Counted from the first letter of the stretch, positions 51,961-60,267 are shown. The stretch is 64,000 nt of DNA from Natronobiforma cellulositropha (GCF_025629245.1 NZ_JANZXN010000059.1:30048-94047); one strand, 5' to 3'. The notes: generated by a model not told the origin, from the sequence alone. Numbers and translations are program-made.

Positions 51961-52674
51961 TCACCCACCGTCGGGTAACTCCAGCACTGCCTCGACGTCC
52001 TCGCGGTGGCGCTCGAGCAGCGACGCGAAGGCATCGACCTCGAGTCGCTCCTGCGTCTCGCGGTCGCGTTCGTCGCGCAGGCGCTCTTTGAGCACCCCCA
52101 GCGCGTCGGCCGGGTGGGCCGCGATCTCCGCGGCGACCGTCCGTGGATCGGCGTCGATTCTCGAGACCAGTCCCATCCGGAGCGCCGTCTCGGCGTCGAC
52201 CACCCGCCCCGAGAGCGCGAACTCGAGGGCATCACCCAGCCCGACGACCTGCGGGAGGCGGGCGGTCCCACCCCAGGCACCGAAGAGACCGAACGTGACC
52301 CCCGGCTCGCCGAGCGTCGCCTCGGGCGTCGCGACGCGCACGTCACAGGCCAGCGCGAGTTCGACCCCACCGCCGCGGGCCGCCCCGTCGATCCCCGCCA
52401 CCGTGATCGCCGGAGCCGACTCGAGCGCCCGCGCGACGCGCTGGCCCCGCCGGACGAACGCCGCCACCGCTTCGCCCTCGAGCGACGCCACCGCCGCGAG
52501 GTCGGCACCTGCACAGAAGGCGCGGCCCGCGCCACGGAGGTAGATGACGGACTCCTCGGTCTCGCGAACGGCCCGCTCGAGCGCGTCCAGCCCGTCGCTG
52601 GTGAGGGCGTTTCGCGCCTCGGGGCGCTCGAGTCGGATCGTCCGCACCCTGCCGTCGGTCGCCGTCTCGATCAT
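51961..52674 (-). CDS. Enoyl-CoA hydratase/isomerase family protein
   Basis: 237 residues of the crotonase fold. Oxyanion-hole strands FCAGADLAAV and GIDGAARGGGVELALACD are present, as is LPQVVGLGDALEFALSG. The catalytic Glu pair of true hydratases is not obviously conserved (GEPGVTFGLFGAWGG), so hydratase versus another crotonase activity is open. Convergent with nadE. Confidence 0.85.
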   Translation of the reverse strand: MIETATDGRVRTIRLERPEARNALTSDGLDALERAVRETEESVIYLRGAGRAFCAGADLAAVASLEGEAVAAFVRRGQRVARALESAPAITVAGIDGAARGGGVELALACDVRVATPEATLGEPGVTFGLFGAWGGTARLPQVVGLGDALEFALSGRVVDAETALRMGLVSRIDADPRTVAAEIAAHPADALGVLKERLRDERDRETQERLEVDAFASLLERHREDVEAVLELPDGG

Positions 52675-52734
52675 GTCCCCCCGTCGACCGGCGTTTCCAA
52701 AGGTCTTTGGCTACCCCGCCGTAACCCACCGGTG

Positions 52735-53430
52735 ATGGACAGGGCCGCCAGCTGTCGGCGAGCCGCCCGCGACGTCGTCGCGGACGTCGAGCCGCCTCGC
52801 TTGCACGACGTGATCGCGACCACACTCGACGAGGCGTCGATGACACCGGGGGTGCTCACGCTCGAGAGCGCCGCCGCGATCGACGCCACAGCCGACCTCG
52901 AGGGGGTCGCCCACCAGGCGGCGGGCGTCCAACTCATCTACGAGGGACTGCGCCTGACCCGGCGGCTGGCCCACGAGGAACCCTGGCTCGAGTCCGACAC
53001 CGACGACGATCTCGAGGCGGGCAGCCGCGGCGACCTCGAGATTCTCGCCGCCGACATCCTCGTCGCCCGTGGCTTCTACCTCCTCGCGCGCACCGACGCC
53101 GCCGAGCGCGCCGTCCGCACCGTCAGGGACTTCGGACGCGACCAGACCCTGCGCGAGACCCCCGACGCCGACAGCCGGGCACTCGACGCCAACCTCGAGC
53201 GCGACGTACTCGAACTCGCCGTCCGCACCGGGGCCGCCGCCGTCGGCAAGCACCCCACGCAGACACTGCTCGCGGTCGCTGCCGACGTCGCCGCCGCCTC
53301 CGGCACCGAGTTCCCACCCGCCTCGAGCCTCCTCCTGAGCACCCCCACCGGCGAGGAACCCGCCGAGGCGACCGACGGCGGCACCGAACCCACCGACGAC
53401 GGCCGAGTGACCTCCGCGGGCGACCCGTGA
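52735..53430 (+). CDS. Haloarchaeal DUF7114-like protein (prenyl-synthase-like remnant?)
   Basis: 231 residues from the ATG at 52735. An all-helical pattern, with EGVAHQAAGVQLIYEGLRLTR followed by LAADILVARGFYLLARTDAAE (read in parts), looks like the helices of polyprenyl synthases but lacks the DDxxD motifs. The acidic tail is Thr/Glu/Asp-rich. I recall a DUF7114 label for this family. Function unknown. Divergent from the enoyl-CoA hydratase gene. Confidence 0.6.
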   Translation: MDRAASCRRAARDVVADVEPPRLHDVIATTLDEASMTPGVLTLESAAAIDATADLEGVAHQAAGVQLIYEGLRLTRRLAHEEPWLESDTDDDLEAGSRGDLEILAADILVARGFYLLARTDAAERAVRTVRDFGRDQTLRETPDADSRALDANLERDVLELAVRTGAAAVGKHPTQTLLAVAADVAAASGTEFPPASSLLLSTPTGEEPAEATDGGTEPTDDGRVTSAGDP

Positions 53431-53498
53431 GTGAGCGACACACTCGCTCGAGCGAATCGAAACCCATAAAGACGCCTCCGGTCAATTTCCACCTGCCT

Positions 53499-53570
53499 GC
53501 CTGGGTAGCTTAGCGGTAAAGCGCGTCCTTGGTAAGGACGAGAGCCCGGGTTCAAATCCCGGCCTAGGCT
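53499..53570 (+). tRNA. tRNA-Thr (anticodon GGT)
   Basis: 72 nt. Acceptor GCCTGGG pairs with CCTAGGC (one G-T), anticodon stem CGTCC/GGACG with loop TTGGTAA (anticodon GGT), T-arm CCGGG/CCCGG with TTCAAAT, discriminator T. A run of T (53570-53574) ends it. It reads ACC/ACU. A restriction-modification island begins shortly after it, and fragments of its 3' end recur there. Confidence 0.93.
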
Positions 53571-53670
53571 TTTTGCGACGAACAGACGTGAGGAGCGAAA
53601 GCTGGATCCGGGATTTGAATCACGCGAGTCGCACGCTCACGAGCGAGAGCGAGTGAGACCGTCTCGCACT

Positions 53671-53703
53671 CAGGTTCGAATCCCGGCCGAGGTTTTTTGC
53701 GAG
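53671..53703. repeat. Diverged copy of the tRNA-Thr 3' end
   Basis: 28 of 33 positions match the tRNA-Thr 3' end and flank (53547-53579). An inverted 12-bp copy of the T-arm, CCGGGATTTGAA, is at 53608-53619. These look like remnants of repeated integration at the tRNA. The gap 53571-53900 otherwise shows no gene. Confidence 0.6.
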
Positions 53704-53900
53704 AGGGTGGTCGTATCTCGAACTCGTCTGGAGTCGTAACTGGCTCCTGTGGAAACAGGGTTACCGCTGGTATCCAGCCCGAAGTGGCCCGTGCACGCCA
53801 CAATCGATGCGGGGACCACAGGTAGTCTCGAGCCGGTCAAAACGTTATTCTCAGAGAAGCCAATCCTTATCAGGGATTGCGAGCAAAGTCTCCTTCAGAT

Positions 53901-54785
53901 ATGGGCAAAGCGTTGCCGTTCCGGTGGTACGGCGGAAAATACAGTCACCTCGATTTCATCCTCCCTCAGCTGCCGAAGACAGAGCAATACGTCGAACCAT
54001 TTGGAGGTTCTGCTGCAGTCCTCATCAACCGAGAGCCCTCGCCCGTCGAGACCTACAACGACATCGACGGAGACGTAGTTAACTTCTTCAAGGTATTACG
54101 AGAGAACCGCGACGAACTGCTCGAGAAAATTTCACTGACGCCATTTAGCCGAGAAGAACTCGCCAACGCTGTAGAGAAGAAGAGTGACGGCGACCTGTCC
54201 GACATCGAACGCGCACGTCTGTTCTTCGTCCGCGCGGGGCAGACTCGGTCAGGACTCGCTCAGGAAGCGACGCCGGGCCGATGGGCATACTGTAAATCCA
54301 CGTCCCGCCGAAACATGTCTGGTGCCGTCTCCCGCTGGCATGGTCGTCTCGAACAACTCTACGACGTTGCCGACCGATTACGCCGCGTCCAGATCGAAAA
54401 TCTACCCGCCATCGAGGTCGTCGAGAGACACGACGACGAAGACGCTCTGTTCTACTGTGACCCGCCATACGTGCATTCGTCACGCGGCGACACCAACTCG
54501 TATGGGTACGAAATGACGGATGAAGATCACCGGGAACTGGCAGAAGTCCTTCGTTCCTGTGAGGGGAAAGTCGCGGTGTCGGGCTACCAGTGCGACCTGT
54601 ACGAAGAACTCTTCGAGGGTCACGCCTGGCACCGTGTCGATTCCGAGGAGAAAACGATGCACACGACGAAGGACACACGTGTAGAGTCGTTGTGGCTGAA
54701 CTACGAACCGCCGAACCGTGACGTGTCGCCGGGCATTGACAAGGACGCTGACCAAGCAACCTTGTTCGAAGCAGCGGACGAATAG
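53901..54785 (+). CDS. Dam-family DNA adenine methylase
   Basis: 294 residues from the ATG at 53901. FRWYGGKYSHLDFI and YVEPFGGSAAVLIN (motif I, SAM) open the protein; DALFYCDPPYVHS is catalytic motif IV (DPPY). This is the D12/Dam class of N6-adenine methylases. It lies directly before a SacI-family endonuclease gene and should protect the host DNA at the same site; Dam-class enzymes often target GATC but the specificity is not fixed by the motifs. Base composition is lower in GC than neighbours. Confidence 0.88.
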   Translation: MGKALPFRWYGGKYSHLDFILPQLPKTEQYVEPFGGSAAVLINREPSPVETYNDIDGDVVNFFKVLRENRDELLEKISLTPFSREELANAVEKKSDGDLSDIERARLFFVRAGQTRSGLAQEATPGRWAYCKSTSRRNMSGAVSRWHGRLEQLYDVADRLRRVQIENLPAIEVVERHDDEDALFYCDPPYVHSSRGDTNSYGYEMTDEDHRELAEVLRSCEGKVAVSGYQCDLYEELFEGHAWHRVDSEEKTMHTTKDTRVESLWLNYEPPNRDVSPGIDKDADQATLFEAADE

Positions 54786-54829
54786 CTTCGACCACTGTGT
54801 AGCTATTTTGCTACACACACTATATTTGC

Positions 54830-54847
54830 TTTATATGGCATATATGC
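54830..54847 (+). promoter_or_regulatory. TATA box and palindrome before the endonuclease gene
   Basis: TTTATATG (54830-54837) is about 37 bp before the GTG at 54870, leaving a leader of some 11 bases. It adjoins the palindrome GCATATATGC (54838-54847), a possible operator for a controller protein. Confidence 0.5.
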
Positions 54848-54869
54848 AGCCTGTCGCTCGTTTCTATCG

Positions 54870-55967
54870 GTGTCCAATTTGGGGGAGTCTATTGATAATT
54901 CAGAAGCACGAGACATGCTAAACGAAGAGTGGAACCGGGTACGCAACGACGACGAACACGACTATCTCGACGACGAGTTTGCCGCCAGCAAAATCGGTGA
55001 AGTGTTGAACGCCTCCCAGCTCACATACAAATACATTCTCGTCACGAACGTGATTGCGAAGGCCGTCAATCCGAACATCCATTATCGGGCGATGCAGGCG
55101 CAATGGGTGAATCCCGGCGCGTACAATGCACGTTCACTTGGTCATCAGGTCTTGGTAGAGTGGGAGAAAGAACACGGCGAACGGCTGGGCGGCTCTAACG
55201 AACCGTTCCTGAACAAGCCTGCTCGTTACCCGGACTTCTCGATGGAGAACTCGTACCGGTCGGAGAAGGCACACACCCGTCTCTACGAGTTACTGGAACG
55301 GTTAGAGGAGCAAACGAACTCCGGGGAGGTTGACCCGGTGGACGTACTGCGCCACACCGTATACGAAATCTCACAGCTCGACCCGCAGACTGTCGACTTC
55401 GTACCCCCGAAGTCGGAGGTCCCATACGAGGGACTTCGGAGCCGGGTTGAAGAATATCTTGAGAAGTCCGGTGGCGGCGAACGGTTAGCGTCCGTGACAG
55501 CGGGCGTGATGAAGGCGCATTACACCCACACTAACGGCGAGGACTACACGATAGCAGCAGAACACGCGAACGTTCCTGATGAGTTCTCGAAAGCAGCGGG
55601 TGACGTTGAAGTGTTCCGTGACGAGGAACTCGTGCGCGCGATGGAAGTCAAGGACAAGCCGACCGAGAGAAGCGACATTCAGCACGCCATCACCAAAGCC
55701 CGTGAAAACGAGTTGCCGGAGTACCTGTACATTGTCGGTCAGGGCTTCAGAAACGAGTCGGAGAAACAGGGTGCACTGAAGGAGATCGAGGACGCCTCCG
55801 TTGGACTCATCTTGGTGTACCCCGAAGAACTTCTAAGCCTGTTGAAGTTCGTCGAGGATGCTGGTCGGAAGCAGTTTGTCGAGTCTGTCGGCGAGTTCTT
55901 GAACGATATGCGAGCGTCTGCGGAGAACAAGACGGATTGGAAGGACCTGGCCGAGTCGTTCGGCTAA
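54870..55967 (+). CDS. SacI-family type II restriction endonuclease
   Basis: 365 residues from a GTG at 54870; ATG at 54915 is an alternative. GAYNARSLGHQVLVEWE and LGGSNEPFLNKPARYPDFS follow the SacI family pattern. FRDEELVRAMEVKDK has the D/ExK part of a PD-(D/E)xK-like nuclease core. It should cleave DNA unless methylated by the adjoining Dam-type enzyme. Pairing a SacI-type nuclease with an adenine methylase differs from the cytosine methylase of the original SacI system. Recognition site not deducible. Confidence 0.8.
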   Translation: MSNLGESIDNSEARDMLNEEWNRVRNDDEHDYLDDEFAASKIGEVLNASQLTYKYILVTNVIAKAVNPNIHYRAMQAQWVNPGAYNARSLGHQVLVEWEKEHGERLGGSNEPFLNKPARYPDFSMENSYRSEKAHTRLYELLERLEEQTNSGEVDPVDVLRHTVYEISQLDPQTVDFVPPKSEVPYEGLRSRVEEYLEKSGGGERLASVTAGVMKAHYTHTNGEDYTIAAEHANVPDEFSKAAGDVEVFRDEELVRAMEVKDKPTERSDIQHAITKARENELPEYLYIVGQGFRNESEKQGALKEIEDASVGLILVYPEELLSLLKFVEDAGRKQFVESVGEFLNDMRASAENKTDWKDLAESFG

Positions 55968-56043
55968 ACAGCTAGTATTTTTACTATACATGCTTTCAGT
56001 GCTATGTAAAGTAAAAATGGACCAGGGCTAAACAGGGTAATCA

Positions 56044-56289
56044 GTGTCGCTAATCGGGGAAACGAAGATGGAGATATTGCGGCGTCTCGCCGAGGAACCG
56101 AGCCATGGGTATCAACTGCACAAGGACGTTGGCGTTTCAACGCCTGTCGTGTACCGGCATCTGAACGATTTAGAGGAGGAAGGGATGGCTGTGTCATCGG
56201 TGATCGAAGACGATAACCGTGACAAGACAGAGTACCGAATTACCGAGAAAGGCCGCCAACTCCTCGAACTCCTCACTGACGAAGACTAA
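56044..56289 (+). CDS. Small winged-helix protein, possible R-M controller
   Basis: 81 residues from a GTG at 56044, 76 bp after the endonuclease stop. It is a compact winged helix: ETKMEILRRLAEEPSHGYQL, VSTPVVYRHLNDLEEEG and an ending EYRITEKGRQLLELL, like PadR/ArsR one-domain regulators. Its place in the island suggests it controls the restriction-modification genes, as C-proteins do in bacteria, but that is inferred. ATG at 56068 is an alternative start. Confidence 0.65.
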   Translation: MSLIGETKMEILRRLAEEPSHGYQLHKDVGVSTPVVYRHLNDLEEEGMAVSSVIEDDNRDKTEYRITEKGRQLLELLTDED

Positions 56290-56536
56290 CGACCTGCGTG
56301 CACTCCGCAGGAAGTCGAGTGGTTTCGTGTGGACAATCGTTTCATACGCTACAAGTGCGAACTGGCCGCATTCACACGAGTTGGATCGGTAGTCGAGCCA
56401 GCTTCAGACGCTGGGTCAGTCGGCTCGTCCACGACGTTAACTGAAATCGGCCTGATCATTGGCACACTATCCGAGAAGATGGCACTGCTTCCAGTGCAAA
56501 CGACGAACCAGCATCCCGGTCACAACTGTTTTGGCC

Positions 56537-56557
56537 GTTCCCACCGATAGTGGGAAC
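56537..56557. promoter_or_regulatory. Inverted repeat abutting the AbrB-like start
   Basis: GTTCCCAC-CGATA-GTGGGAAC, perfect eight-base arms with a five-base centre. The ATG begins on the very next base (56558). This is well placed for autorepression by the AbrB-type antitoxin. The wider gap 56290-56536 contains no gene I can support. Confidence 0.6.
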
Positions 56558-56842
56558 ATGGTGACCGTGGATTCGAAAGGGCGAGTCGTGCTCCCGCAGG
56601 AGGTCCGAGAGCGTCTCGGAATCACACCCGGGACGGAGGTCGAGATCCACGAAGAGGACGGAAAGGCGGTCGTCGAACTCGAGGACAGCCCCGAGCGGAT
56701 TATCGAACGGATGAACCAGCTGGTCGCGGAGACGGCCTCAGACCGCGGGGAGACGGTCCCCATCGACGGAGCCAGTGACCCGGTCGCCCGGAAGCACCGT
56801 GCTGCGGTCCGAAACGGTGCAGCGAACCACAGCGATGAGTGA
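56558..56842 (+). CDS. AbrB/SpoVT-fold antitoxin-like protein
   Basis: 94 residues from the ATG at 56558. MVTVDSKGRVVLPQEVRERL is the swapped-hairpin AbrB/MazE DNA-binding domain, followed by EIHEEDGKAVVELE and a toxin-binding tail. It overlaps the PIN gene by eight bases, the order antitoxin then toxin. It likely binds the adjoining inverted repeat and represses the pair. Confidence 0.85.
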   Translation: MVTVDSKGRVVLPQEVRERLGITPGTEVEIHEEDGKAVVELEDSPERIIERMNQLVAETASDRGETVPIDGASDPVARKHRAAVRNGAANHSDE

Positions 56843-57320
56843 CGCTGGCGGTCCGTATCTCTTCGGCGTCGGGGTAATCGCGCTCGCACACACGGAGACG
56901 CCGGTTCGGGATGCCGCACTCTCCTACGTCCGAGACGCCATCGCCGGTGAGATCGATGCCGTCGTACCGTATCCGGCGCTGTTCGGCGCACACACGGTAC
57001 TGACGACGTACTACGGACAGTCGAGCGCGGATGCCTCCCGGCTACTCGAGAATTTCGCGGACGCGAAACGCATCCACTGGTACGACGAGATGCCCGCCGA
57101 CGTCGTGCGAGGTGGGTTCTCGCGCTCGAGTGACGCGAACGTCGACGGGTGGGATGGCTACTACGCCCAGGTGGCGATCGACGAGGGAGTGGCCACGGTG
57201 GTGACGATCGACCACGACTTCGAGCGGTTCGACGAGTTCGAGACCGAGATCGTTCTCTCGGCCGAGCAATTCAACGAACTGAACCGGTTTCTCGAGAGCC
57301 AATCTCGCTCCCCAGACTGA
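56835..57320 (+). CDS. PIN-domain VapC-like protein with altered first acidic residue
   Basis: 161 residues from the ATG at 56835. The PIN fold is visible: LFGVGVIALAHTETP at the N-terminus, VPYPALFGAHTVL, SSDANVDGWDGYYAQVA and VVTIDHDFERF. Active PIN ribonucleases begin with an Asp where this one has Gly11, so RNase activity may be reduced or lost. Later acidic residues (Asp in DANVDGWD, and TIDHDF) remain. It pairs with the AbrB-like gene upstream; other haloarchaeal members should be compared. Confidence 0.75.
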   Translation: MSDAGGPYLFGVGVIALAHTETPVRDAALSYVRDAIAGEIDAVVPYPALFGAHTVLTTYYGQSSADASRLLENFADAKRIHWYDEMPADVVRGGFSRSSDANVDGWDGYYAQVAIDEGVATVVTIDHDFERFDEFETEIVLSAEQFNELNRFLESQSRSPD

Positions 57321-57439
57321 GTCACGGAGTCGGCGGAGACGGGAGGGCCGGTCGACCGCTCGCCTCGAGCGACCACCACACGTTCTCCGACCCCCACCGT
57401 GACCACCACACTTTCCCTACCCACCACCCAACGGGGCGT

Positions 57440-57688
57440 ATGTCACGACTGGTCGAACTCGAGGGGACGAAACCGCGAAAGCTCGAGCCGTCGGATGTCG
57501 ACCCCGAGAAGGGGAACGTGGCGATCTGTCAGTGCGGGCTGTCGGCGTCGTTTCCGTTCTGTGATGGCTCGCATCGTCGGACGCGTGACGAGGAGCCGGG
57601 AGTGTGCTATCGCTACGAGGGTGGCGAGCGCAGGCGGGTCGAAGCGGTTCGCTGTGTGGAGGACCCGACGGGCGAGAGCGAGCAGTGA
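57440..57688 (+). CDS. CDGSH iron-sulfur protein
   Basis: 82 residues from the ATG at 57440. CQCGLSASFPFCDGSH holds the three Cys and one His that bind a [2Fe-2S] cluster. Proteins of this type handle electron or cluster transfer. It converges with the YqcI/YcgG gene. Confidence 0.88.
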   Translation: MSRLVELEGTKPRKLEPSDVDPEKGNVAICQCGLSASFPFCDGSHRRTRDEEPGVCYRYEGGERRRVEAVRCVEDPTGESEQ

Positions 57689-57694
57689 GAGCGC

Positions 57695-58492
57695 TCAGGT
57701 GTCGCCGATGAGGACCGGTCCCTTGGGGTGGGTTCGCGAGATGCGGATCGGGCAGGTGTCGGGGGCCTGGGTCTCGTCCTCGCGGAGGAGGTACTGAGGC
57801 CACTCGCGGTCGCCGTCAACGCCCCAGTCGCCGAGGTCGGCGTGCGGGCAGACGCCGTCGTAGTCCTCGAGTCGGCTCTGGATGACCTCGCGGGCGTGTT
57901 GGCCAGCGGCGGTGTCGGCGGTGATGCCCTCGAAGAGGGTCCGCGGCTGGAAGGTGATCTCGAGACCGATGGGGCAGTAGCGACTCCGGTAGGTGTCGTA
58001 GAAGGGGGCGCGGCAGGTGGGGAACATCGGTTCGCCGCCGAAGCAGAACTCCCAGTACTCGTCGTCGGGGTCGGTCGGAATGTCCGCGGGCCAGGGTTCG
58101 GGGTCGTGGGCGTGGAGCACCTGGAGGATGTGCCAGAGCGCTTCGTGGTAGTCGGCCTCGCTGAGCGGGCGCTCGGGTGGTTCGAAGAAGGTGACGAGCG
58201 AGGCCTGCGGGGCGTGGTCCTCGTAGACCGCGAGGTACTCGAGGATGTTTTCGCCGAGGGTAAAGAGGGCCGCAGGGTCGGTCATCGACGAACAGCAGGT
58301 GTAGAGCGGCGCGCCCTCGCGGACCGACTCGATGCCGAAGTAACACGGGAACGGACTCCCCTCGTGCTCGCCGAGCAGGCCGTCGCGGAAGCTCTCGAAG
58401 TGTGCGGCCACCCACGCCGGGACGGCACCGGTCTCGACGCGCCGGGCGAGCGTCTCCTGGTCCACGAGGACCTCCACACCGGGTTCGTTCAT
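57695..58492 (-). CDS. YqcI/YcgG-family protein
   Basis: 265 residues. FPCYFGIESVREGAPLY at the N-terminus and EYWEFCFGGEPMFPTCRAP plus LEITFQPRTLFEGI later match the YqcI/YcgG family, whose function is unknown. Rich in conserved Cys and aromatic residues. It lies beside a CDGSH protein, which converges with it. Confidence 0.75.
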   Translation of the reverse strand: MNEPGVEVLVDQETLARRVETGAVPAWVAAHFESFRDGLLGEHEGSPFPCYFGIESVREGAPLYTCCSSMTDPAALFTLGENILEYLAVYEDHAPQASLVTFFEPPERPLSEADYHEALWHILQVLHAHDPEPWPADIPTDPDDEYWEFCFGGEPMFPTCRAPFYDTYRSRYCPIGLEITFQPRTLFEGITADTAAGQHAREVIQSRLEDYDGVCPHADLGDWGVDGDREWPQYLLREDETQAPDTCPIRISRTHPKGPVLIGDT

Positions 58493-58584
58493 GGCCGCCC
58501 GTTAGGACCGGAGGCTTCTATCCGTTTCTACATCGGCGGCGCGTTCGAGGATCGAACCAGCCGGAGTAGGGACCAGGAGACGGC

Positions 58585-58650
58585 CGAGGGACGGAGAGAG
58601 ATTCGGTAGCCGAGGGACGGAGAGACGTAGACGGTCGAGGGACGGAGAGA
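58585..58650. repeat. Three short direct repeats
   Basis: CGAGGGACGGAGAGA occurs at 58585, 58611 and 58636, spaced 25-26 bp, in the 171-bp gap between two minus-strand genes. It sits just after the MOSC gene's stop. No function apparent. Confidence 0.7.
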
Positions 58651-58663
58651 GTCGGGCGGCGAC

Positions 58664-59131
58664 TCACTCAGACTGGACTTCGATGGTCGCGCCGACGTGG
58701 ATGGTGCCGCCGTCGAGGATGTTCGCGCGGAGACCGCCGCGGTGGACGAGCGCCTCGCGGACGCCCTGCCGTTCGAGGTGGCGCTCGAGGTACGAACACG
58801 GCTCACAGAGTTCGATGCCGCGACAGCGCACCTCGCCAATGTGAAACTCGCGGCCGACGAGGTGGTTGAGCGCGACGTTCGCGGTCGTGAGGTTGCGCCG
58901 GTGGCTCCCCGCCTCGAGGTCGAGGTCGTAGTCGCGCTCGAGTGCGGCCAGCGCTTCGGATTCGATCAGCGAGAGGTCGCTGCCCGCTCGCTCTTCGAAC
59001 GTCCCCTCGGCGCGGAAGTAGCGATCACCCTCGAGTCCGCGCCCGGCGACGGCGTCGACGCGCTCGCGTGCCTCGAGCGGGCCGCCCTGTTCGGGGGCGA
59101 CGTGAATCTCCGTGACGTGTCCGGTCGTCAT
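58664..59131 (-). CDS. MOSC-domain protein
   Basis: 155 residues. GRGLEGDRYFRAEGTF, RRNLTTANVALNHLVG, GIELCEPCSYLERHL (the conserved Cys) and HRGGLRANILDGG follow the MOSC order. MOSC domains transfer sulfur or bind molybdenum cofactor. A role in handling Moco or sulfur carriers is likely, but not assigned. Single-domain form. Confidence 0.88.
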   Translation of the reverse strand: MTTGHVTEIHVAPEQGGPLEARERVDAVAGRGLEGDRYFRAEGTFEERAGSDLSLIESEALAALERDYDLDLEAGSHRRNLTTANVALNHLVGREFHIGEVRCRGIELCEPCSYLERHLERQGVREALVHRGGLRANILDGGTIHVGATIEVQSE

Positions 59132-59155
59132 GGTGTTCCTTCGCAGGGGTCGCCC

Positions 59156-59479
59156 TTAACTCTCGACGGTCTCGATCGTCCCTCGCTCGGCCGAGCACGC
59201 GGCGAGGAACGCGGCCTCACCGTCGGGACCCTCGAGCGTCCCGTCGGCGAGTACGTCGAGGAGCCACGAACAGCCAGCGTCGGCGAAGAACGTCTCCCAC
59301 GCCGTCGCGTCGAACTCGGCGATGGGGACGGCGGAGCCGCACAGGCCGTGGCCGCTGCCCTGGCTAACGAGGATGGTCGCCGTCTCGAACGAGACGCCGA
59401 CGACGTTCGGCCGGTCGGGGTCGTGGCCCTGCATCGGGTCGTCGCCGTCGCGGCTGGCGACATAATAGGTGTCGGCCAT
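59156..59479 (-). CDS. Hypothetical haloarchaeal protein
   Basis: 107 residues from the ATG at 59479. Acidic, soluble, with Cys residues near CGSAVPI, GCSW and AACS but no paired zinc motif. No family recognised. It shares an intergenic region with the divergent gene at 59586, where a palindrome lies. Confidence 0.55.
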   Translation of the reverse strand: MADTYYVASRDGDDPMQGHDPDRPNVVGVSFETATILVSQGSGHGLCGSAVPIAEFDATAWETFFADAGCSWLLDVLADGTLEGPDGEAAFLAACSAERGTIETVES

Positions 59480-59535
59480 GGCTGTCACACCACAGCGCAG
59501 GGAGAAAGCCGTACCGGATGTCGCACTCAAAAAGT

Positions 59536-59549
59536 GTACACCCGTGTAC
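59536..59549. promoter_or_regulatory. 14-bp palindrome between divergent genes
   Basis: GTACAC-CC-GTGTAC, 56 bp upstream of the minus-strand start at 59479 and 36 bp before the plus-strand ATG at 59586. Possible shared operator. Confidence 0.4.
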
Positions 59550-59585
59550 GCGGAGGCCTTTGGGACCGGAGGCGAGACGCGGGGT

Positions 59586-59873
59586 ATGTCCTCCACCCGC
59601 GTCGGCGACCGGCTCGAGGGACCGATGCACGTCGAACACGACCGCGAGGCGGGCTACACCGAGGTGGCCCTCGACGCCGCTTCGCACGCGGTGAGTGAGG
59701 TCACCGTCGCCGTGGGGTCGACCCGGATTCGCCTCGCACTCGAGAGTGGCGACGGCGAGCGACTGGTCGCGCCACCTCCGGGCTACAGCTTCGACGGCGA
59801 GCGCCGGGCGTACTGGCACAACGGCGTGGTGACGGTCCGGGTGGGGCTGTCGCCAGCGGACGGGTGGGTGTGA
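59586..59873 (+). CDS. DUF7112-like small beta protein
   Basis: 95 residues from the ATG at 59586. Strand-rich: EVALDAASHAVSEVTVAVG and ERLVAPPPGYSFDGERRAYW. I recall a DUF7112 label in haloarchaea for this type. No function known. Confidence 0.6.
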   Translation: MSSTRVGDRLEGPMHVEHDREAGYTEVALDAASHAVSEVTVAVGSTRIRLALESGDGERLVAPPPGYSFDGERRAYWHNGVVTVRVGLSPADGWV

Positions 59874-59900
59874 GAGGCGGCAACGTCCGCCGATCAACAG

Positions 59901-60164
59901 TCAGTCAGTACTGTCATCCTCGAGTTCCCCGGGGTCGAGGTCCTCCTCGAGATATCGCTGGCCGAGACCGGCGAGCGAGTAGTACCCATCGCTCGCGCGC
60001 ACGAGGAGCCCGTGTTCCGCGAGCGTTCGACAGCGCTGGCCGGTGTAGTTCGGGTGAGAGTCGATGTTGCGACCGATGACCGCCGGAGGAACCTCCCCCG
60101 CATCTCGAACGTACTCGAGGATCGCGTCGTCAGTCGGCACCATCCAGCCAGCGCGTTCTCGCAT
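59901..60164 (-). CDS. Winged-helix protein, phage-repressor-like
   Basis: 87 residues from the ATG at 60164 (a longer in-frame extension exists). MVPTDDAILEYVRDAGEVPP and RNIDSHPNYTGQRCRTLAEHG form the helix-turn-helix, and YYSLAGLGQRYLEE the wing. It resembles small haloarchaeal MarR/phage-repressor-like regulators. It is divergent from the gene at 60408; between them is an 18-bp palindrome that it might bind. Confidence 0.7.
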   Translation of the reverse strand: MRERAGWMVPTDDAILEYVRDAGEVPPAVIGRNIDSHPNYTGQRCRTLAEHGLLVRASDGYYSLAGLGQRYLEEDLDPGELEDDSTD

Positions 60165-60267
60165 AGTCTGAGTCGCGTTTTCAGTAGCAATAGAACCCGC
60201 CGGTGCGAACGGAAATACACCCAGATACGCTCTTTTAGAGTTTTGTATGCGCATGTGTAAATCTAAA

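Noticed and set aside
56329..56550. 73-codon frame before the AbrB gene
   Set aside because: No promoter, no recognisable domain, and it runs into the inverted repeat operator.
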